From Ichthyophonus hoferi (taxonomy: Eukaryota > Opisthokonta > Ichthyosporea > Ichthyophonida > Ichthyophonidae): 22,668 nucleotides of DNA. The DNA is taken from positions 5,298 to 27,965 of the forward strand of contig NAOQ01000806.1 of NCBI GenBank assembly GCA_002751075.1. Reading direction: 5' to 3'. Shown here in pieces: positions 19,192 through 22,668 of this stretch (within the stretch, counting starts at the first letter, position 1; each line of letters begins with the position of its first letter). A program made the position numbers and the translations under genes. Below the pieces are notes generated by a model, which did no database searches, had not been told where the DNA came from, and worked only from the letters and a program-made list of their open reading frames with translations.

Positions 19192-20608
19192 TAATGGGTT
19201 GCATGTATGTGTACGTACGCGTAGTAAAGTCAGATATCTTAATAGGTGTGATTAGATTACGATTGCAATACTAAGACTTATATATTGGTACATAGCAGAT
19301 TTGGAAGGAGGCTCAGTGGGAGAGGAAGTCAAGTTCTGACTTTTACAGTATTGTAAAATCCTTTGCCCTATTATTATTATTGTCACTATTATTACAGTAT
19401 TTAACTACCTGGTGCATTCTCATATTTAGTATCCTAAATATAATACTGTTTCAACTATGAGAAAATACTATTTGTGCTAGGCCTTTACTCTTGAGCATAA
19501 AGGCTGCAAATTACTTTGTAGTATGAAAATGTATAGAGGTAACTATGAATAATAAAATATGTCTATTTCATTTTGCATTTCAGTTTTGTGCATAAAAAAA
19601 GTGATCACTAGACTAACTTGTGAACGCTCAATATTTTATCCACTTAGTCCTGGGAGATAAAACTCAAGTCAATCAAATCAAAGGCCAGTAGTCCATACTT
19701 TGTGAATAGTATTTTGTCATGTTACATGCCTAAAATACAAACAAATACATATATAATAAATATACAGTCTTTAACTTCTCACTATTGATTAGTAATTCGG
19801 TTAGTGTTTCTAATCTATTACCTGGTACTAGTGCAAACTGATTAGCTTTAGTAAGGACAAATACTAATTTTAATATATTTAAGTCTTAGTCCTTTGGAAT
19901 GGGGCAGTCAGAGTTGATCTTGATATTTGGCGAATGACACATCCCCTTGACTGGTCCGGTCCTAAAGTAGCATTTTATATATAGATGCTTTTAAAGCATT
20001 GCCTCATCCATGAAACAAATATATATTAAATAAAATATGCGTAAGCACAAATTGGTGTAGAATTAGTTATATATAAGCTTCCACATCATCTGCACGAAAG
20101 CGTAAATAGAGATGCATTACAGGCTAAAGATAAAATAAAAATAAGGATAAAAAAATAACATCTACTGTCTTAATAGACATAATGAGGAAAATACCTCAAA
20201 AAAAGATAATAACTCTTTGTAAGGGAGAAAAAAATCAATCTTAAGTTGCTTGTATGTAGAGGATTAAAAAGGAAGAGGAAAATATAAATTCACTTAACCT
20301 CAGAGTATTAACATGTGTATTATATGTTGACAGTGTCTTACAGGGAAAACGTAAAGAAAAACTCCTAACTATTAATGGGATAAGGCTATAATCTCGAAGC
20401 CATTAGATAATATTGTAATTGGCTTATAGGAAAGAACAATAATGGAAAACCCTGAGAGTCAATAAGGTAAAGAATGTATATTAGATAGTGTATGTATGTT
20501 TTAGAGCTTTTAAATAGTCATATAGCAATTAGTAATATATGGTTACTTCCCTCTCTAAATGATCAATTAAAGGGAAATTCTAATTTAATATATATATTAA
20601 TTAACATA
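19192..20608. other. Gene-free AT-rich stretch
   Basis: No exon, RNA gene or clear repeat copy was recognised on either strand. An imperfect palindrome ATGCTTTTAAAGCAT lies near 19985. Short (TA)n runs are scattered. Confidence 0.5.
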
Positions 20609-20782
20609 TACAATATGAGCTAAACTATATCACTCTGGCTTACTGAAGTGGAGCAGCGTGGCCATCACATGTTCTGCCAACACTAACTTCTCACATGATT
20701 AATACTTTTAGTAAAAGGTTAAGACGCCAACATAAGGTGTGCCTTGGGAAAAGACATAATAGGGGATTCTTTTAAAAGAATA
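20609..20782 (-). mobile_element. Second copy of the copia LTR, abutting the 3' LTR
   Basis: This 174-bp copy aligns along its whole length with 20783-20968. Shared blocks include TTCTTTTAAAAGAATCCC, AAGGCACACCTTATGT, AACTTCTCACAT on the plus strand, and an end in TTGTA. It follows the 3' LTR head to tail with no spacer and no visible target duplication between them. Confidence 0.78.
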
Positions 20783-22668
20783 TACAATTGTGAGTTAAGC
20801 TATACTACTGTAGCTCACTTAAAGTGGAACAAAATGGCCATCGCACGCTCTGCAACCAAAACTAACTTCTCACATAATTAATGCATTGTCTTTCAATACA
20901 AAAGCCAAGTCACCGACATAAGGTGTGCCTCGGGGAAAGATATAAAAAGGGATTCTTTTAAAAGAATATGCCACCCTCTTAAATATATTACCATATAAAT
21001 GTGTATAATACTATAATATATATAAGCCTTGGCAATAATAAGCATTGTATATAAGAAACAGAGAGTTAATAAATATAAAGTTAATGAAGCCCTCATAGGT
21101 CGTCCTGGCTTGAGGATTTCTCGTCTCCATTGCTAGAATTTTCTATAGATGGCATAGGAAAATAATTTGAAGTCGTATTTTTTTCTGCGCTGGTTTCTTC
21201 TTTGGTTAAAGGTGCTAAGGACTTTGGGTTGTAAAGTCTTAGACTGGTAGCAAACTTTCTGGAATTCAAAGACCTTTTAAGATCATCACTTAGATTGATT
21301 TCGGAAGGGTGCTTGAATATAGCGATTTCTCTAAATCTTATACACTGCTCGGCATTGCGAATTTTGCTTTTGTAAGATTTTAATTTGTTGGAAACTTGCT
21401 TTGCATAGATTATATTTATTGTTGACTGGCTATTATTGTAACTGGGAACAGGTTCAGGATTATATCCAAGAAATTGCAATAGACCAGATAGCCATATTGA
21501 TTCCATTATACCTTCACTAACTGCGAAACACTCACTGTCAGTTGAAGATGTGGTAACAACTCTAATCTTTTGGCACCTATGAGATAATGGGGAATCTCTC
21601 GCTTTTAGGAAGAATAGGTAACCAAATATACATTGTTTATCAAATTTATCGCCTGAAAAATCAGCATCAGCATATCTTTTTAACTTTACAGGATTTACAT
21701 GGCTGCTGATCAAGAAATGTAAACTGTATGAGTCTCATATAGATAAACTAATACTCCTTTAGCTATATTCAAAAGTATTAAGTTTGGAGCTAAACAGAGG
21801 CGAGCTAACCAGCTTGTAATGTATGAGATGTCAAATTTAACATGTAAGATCCAGTTAAGTATGATAACATATTTCAGGAATTCAGTAACTGAACAAGCAG
21901 AGGAATTCCTTGTTCTTTCCATATCTCTTACCTGGCCATCATTGTATACTGCTTTGGCTATAAAGCTTTTTCTGACTTTATTGGGACAAAAAATGTCAAG
22001 GTCATTTTCGAGCTATTTTGTTTGAATATATGTTGCCATCGAAATTCCATTTCATATCCAGTAGAACTAGTGGACAGATTCATGCCTAAGCAAAGTTGAG
22101 GGTGACGGTATAATGTTCCTTTGTATGCAGTATTCATGTCGTCTGCCAGTCTTATAATCAAAGATGAATTAAGGCCACATATTAGTATTAGTACATTATC
22201 TACATAATTTATGACATAAAGTGTTCCATTTGTGATCAATTTCTTTCAAAGACATGTCTGTGCAGCTTTGTTGGAAATCATGAGTTTCAAACCTTTTTTT
22301 GTAAAGTGTTTGCCTAAATGGATGCTGATTGTTTTAAACCATATAGTAATTTATATAGCTTGTAACAGGCTTTGGGTCAATCACTATTCTCAAATCCTTT
22401 GATTTGTTTCAAATATATCTTCTCTGTAAGGACACCATTGAGAAAGGCCCCTTTGTAATTGAAGATCACAGGACATAATTGATGCGAGCAACCCATGCAA
22501 TGATGACTTTGATCGTAGTAAGAATAGCAACAGGAGATGAATGACGACAAAGAAAAACTTTTCCTCCTTGATTTAATGAAAACCCTTTATGACTAAACGT
22601 GCTTTTGGTTTAGGCTCATTTTCACTTTCTGTCTGAAATATGTTATGACTATCCTGGTTATCCATTCC
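20783..22668 (-). mobile_element. Broken Ty1/copia retrotransposon, 3' part, running off the right edge
   Basis: On the minus strand from the right edge, the copia reverse-transcriptase region comes first, including a KARLVIKGF-type block. The RT end and connector follow, then RNase H (YADADFSGD and SSTDSECFAVSE blocks, about 21690-21520), and the pol end near 21093. Next come a gap, a polypurine tract AAGAGGGTGGCA (20980-20969), and an LTR of 186 bp (20968-20783) starting TATTCTTTTAAAAGAAT. The tract closely resembles that of yeast Ty1. The coding part is broken in several places, so it is a fossil of moderate to old age. gag, integrase and the 5' LTR lie outside the window. Confidence 0.88.
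20969..20980 (-). other. Polypurine tract of the copia element
   Basis: AAGAGGGTGGCA directly precedes the LTR start on the minus strand. Yeast Ty1 uses GGGTGGTA in the same place. Confidence 0.7.

Overview
The window is AT-rich eukaryotic nuclear DNA. Three ordinary host genes can be read, all split by GT-AG introns. Most of the rest is microsatellite and decayed LTR-retrotransposon sequence. The species cannot be fixed. The TMEM41B-like and PSMD9 proteins look closest in wording to animal/opisthokont versions, and a Popeye-like gene is present. Popeye proteins are best known from animals, but distant relatives occur in some protists, algae and fungi. PSMD9 introns are about 190-760 bp, which suggests a genome that is not compact.

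Left part (1-2100): the minus strand carries three exons of a TMEM41/VTT-domain membrane protein. Its remaining exons lie beyond the left edge. Its introns hold pentanucleotide repeats, the largest being bases 1 to about 575. Bases 2023-3680 show no gene. A repeat here called R2 (3681-3839) is followed by a solo LTR with a perfect 5-bp target duplication (3840-4221), then a roughly 200-bp tandem repeat (4540-4985).

Middle (5133-13854): a two-exon Popeye-like membrane protein lies on the minus strand (5133-6443). About 3.4 kb of gene-free DNA with an eroded LTR-element piece follows. Then comes a complete seven-exon PSMD9/Nas2 proteasome-assembly chaperone on the plus strand (9857-13854, 202 aa). 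No single open reading frame covers it; it was assembled here from splice sites and family similarity. Its introns contain an LTR-plus-primer-site fragment, a second R2 copy and several microsatellites.

Right part (14283-22668): this is dominated by retroelement fossils. A miniature LTR element (TRIM-like) lies at 14283-14862. A third R2 copy is at 15790-15967. A head-to-tail array of four LTRs and three non-coding internal segments, sharing LTRs, spans 16266-19186 and is bounded by a near-matching 5-bp duplication. A broken Ty1/copia element on the minus strand runs off the right edge, and its 3' LTR directly abuts a second LTR copy. The host genes serve unrelated housekeeping roles (ER lipid scrambling/autophagy, a membrane cyclic-nucleotide-type protein, proteasome assembly), and nothing suggests they form one system. 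I see no convincing new biological system. The most interesting items are the divergent Popeye-like protein and the LTR-sharing tandem array.
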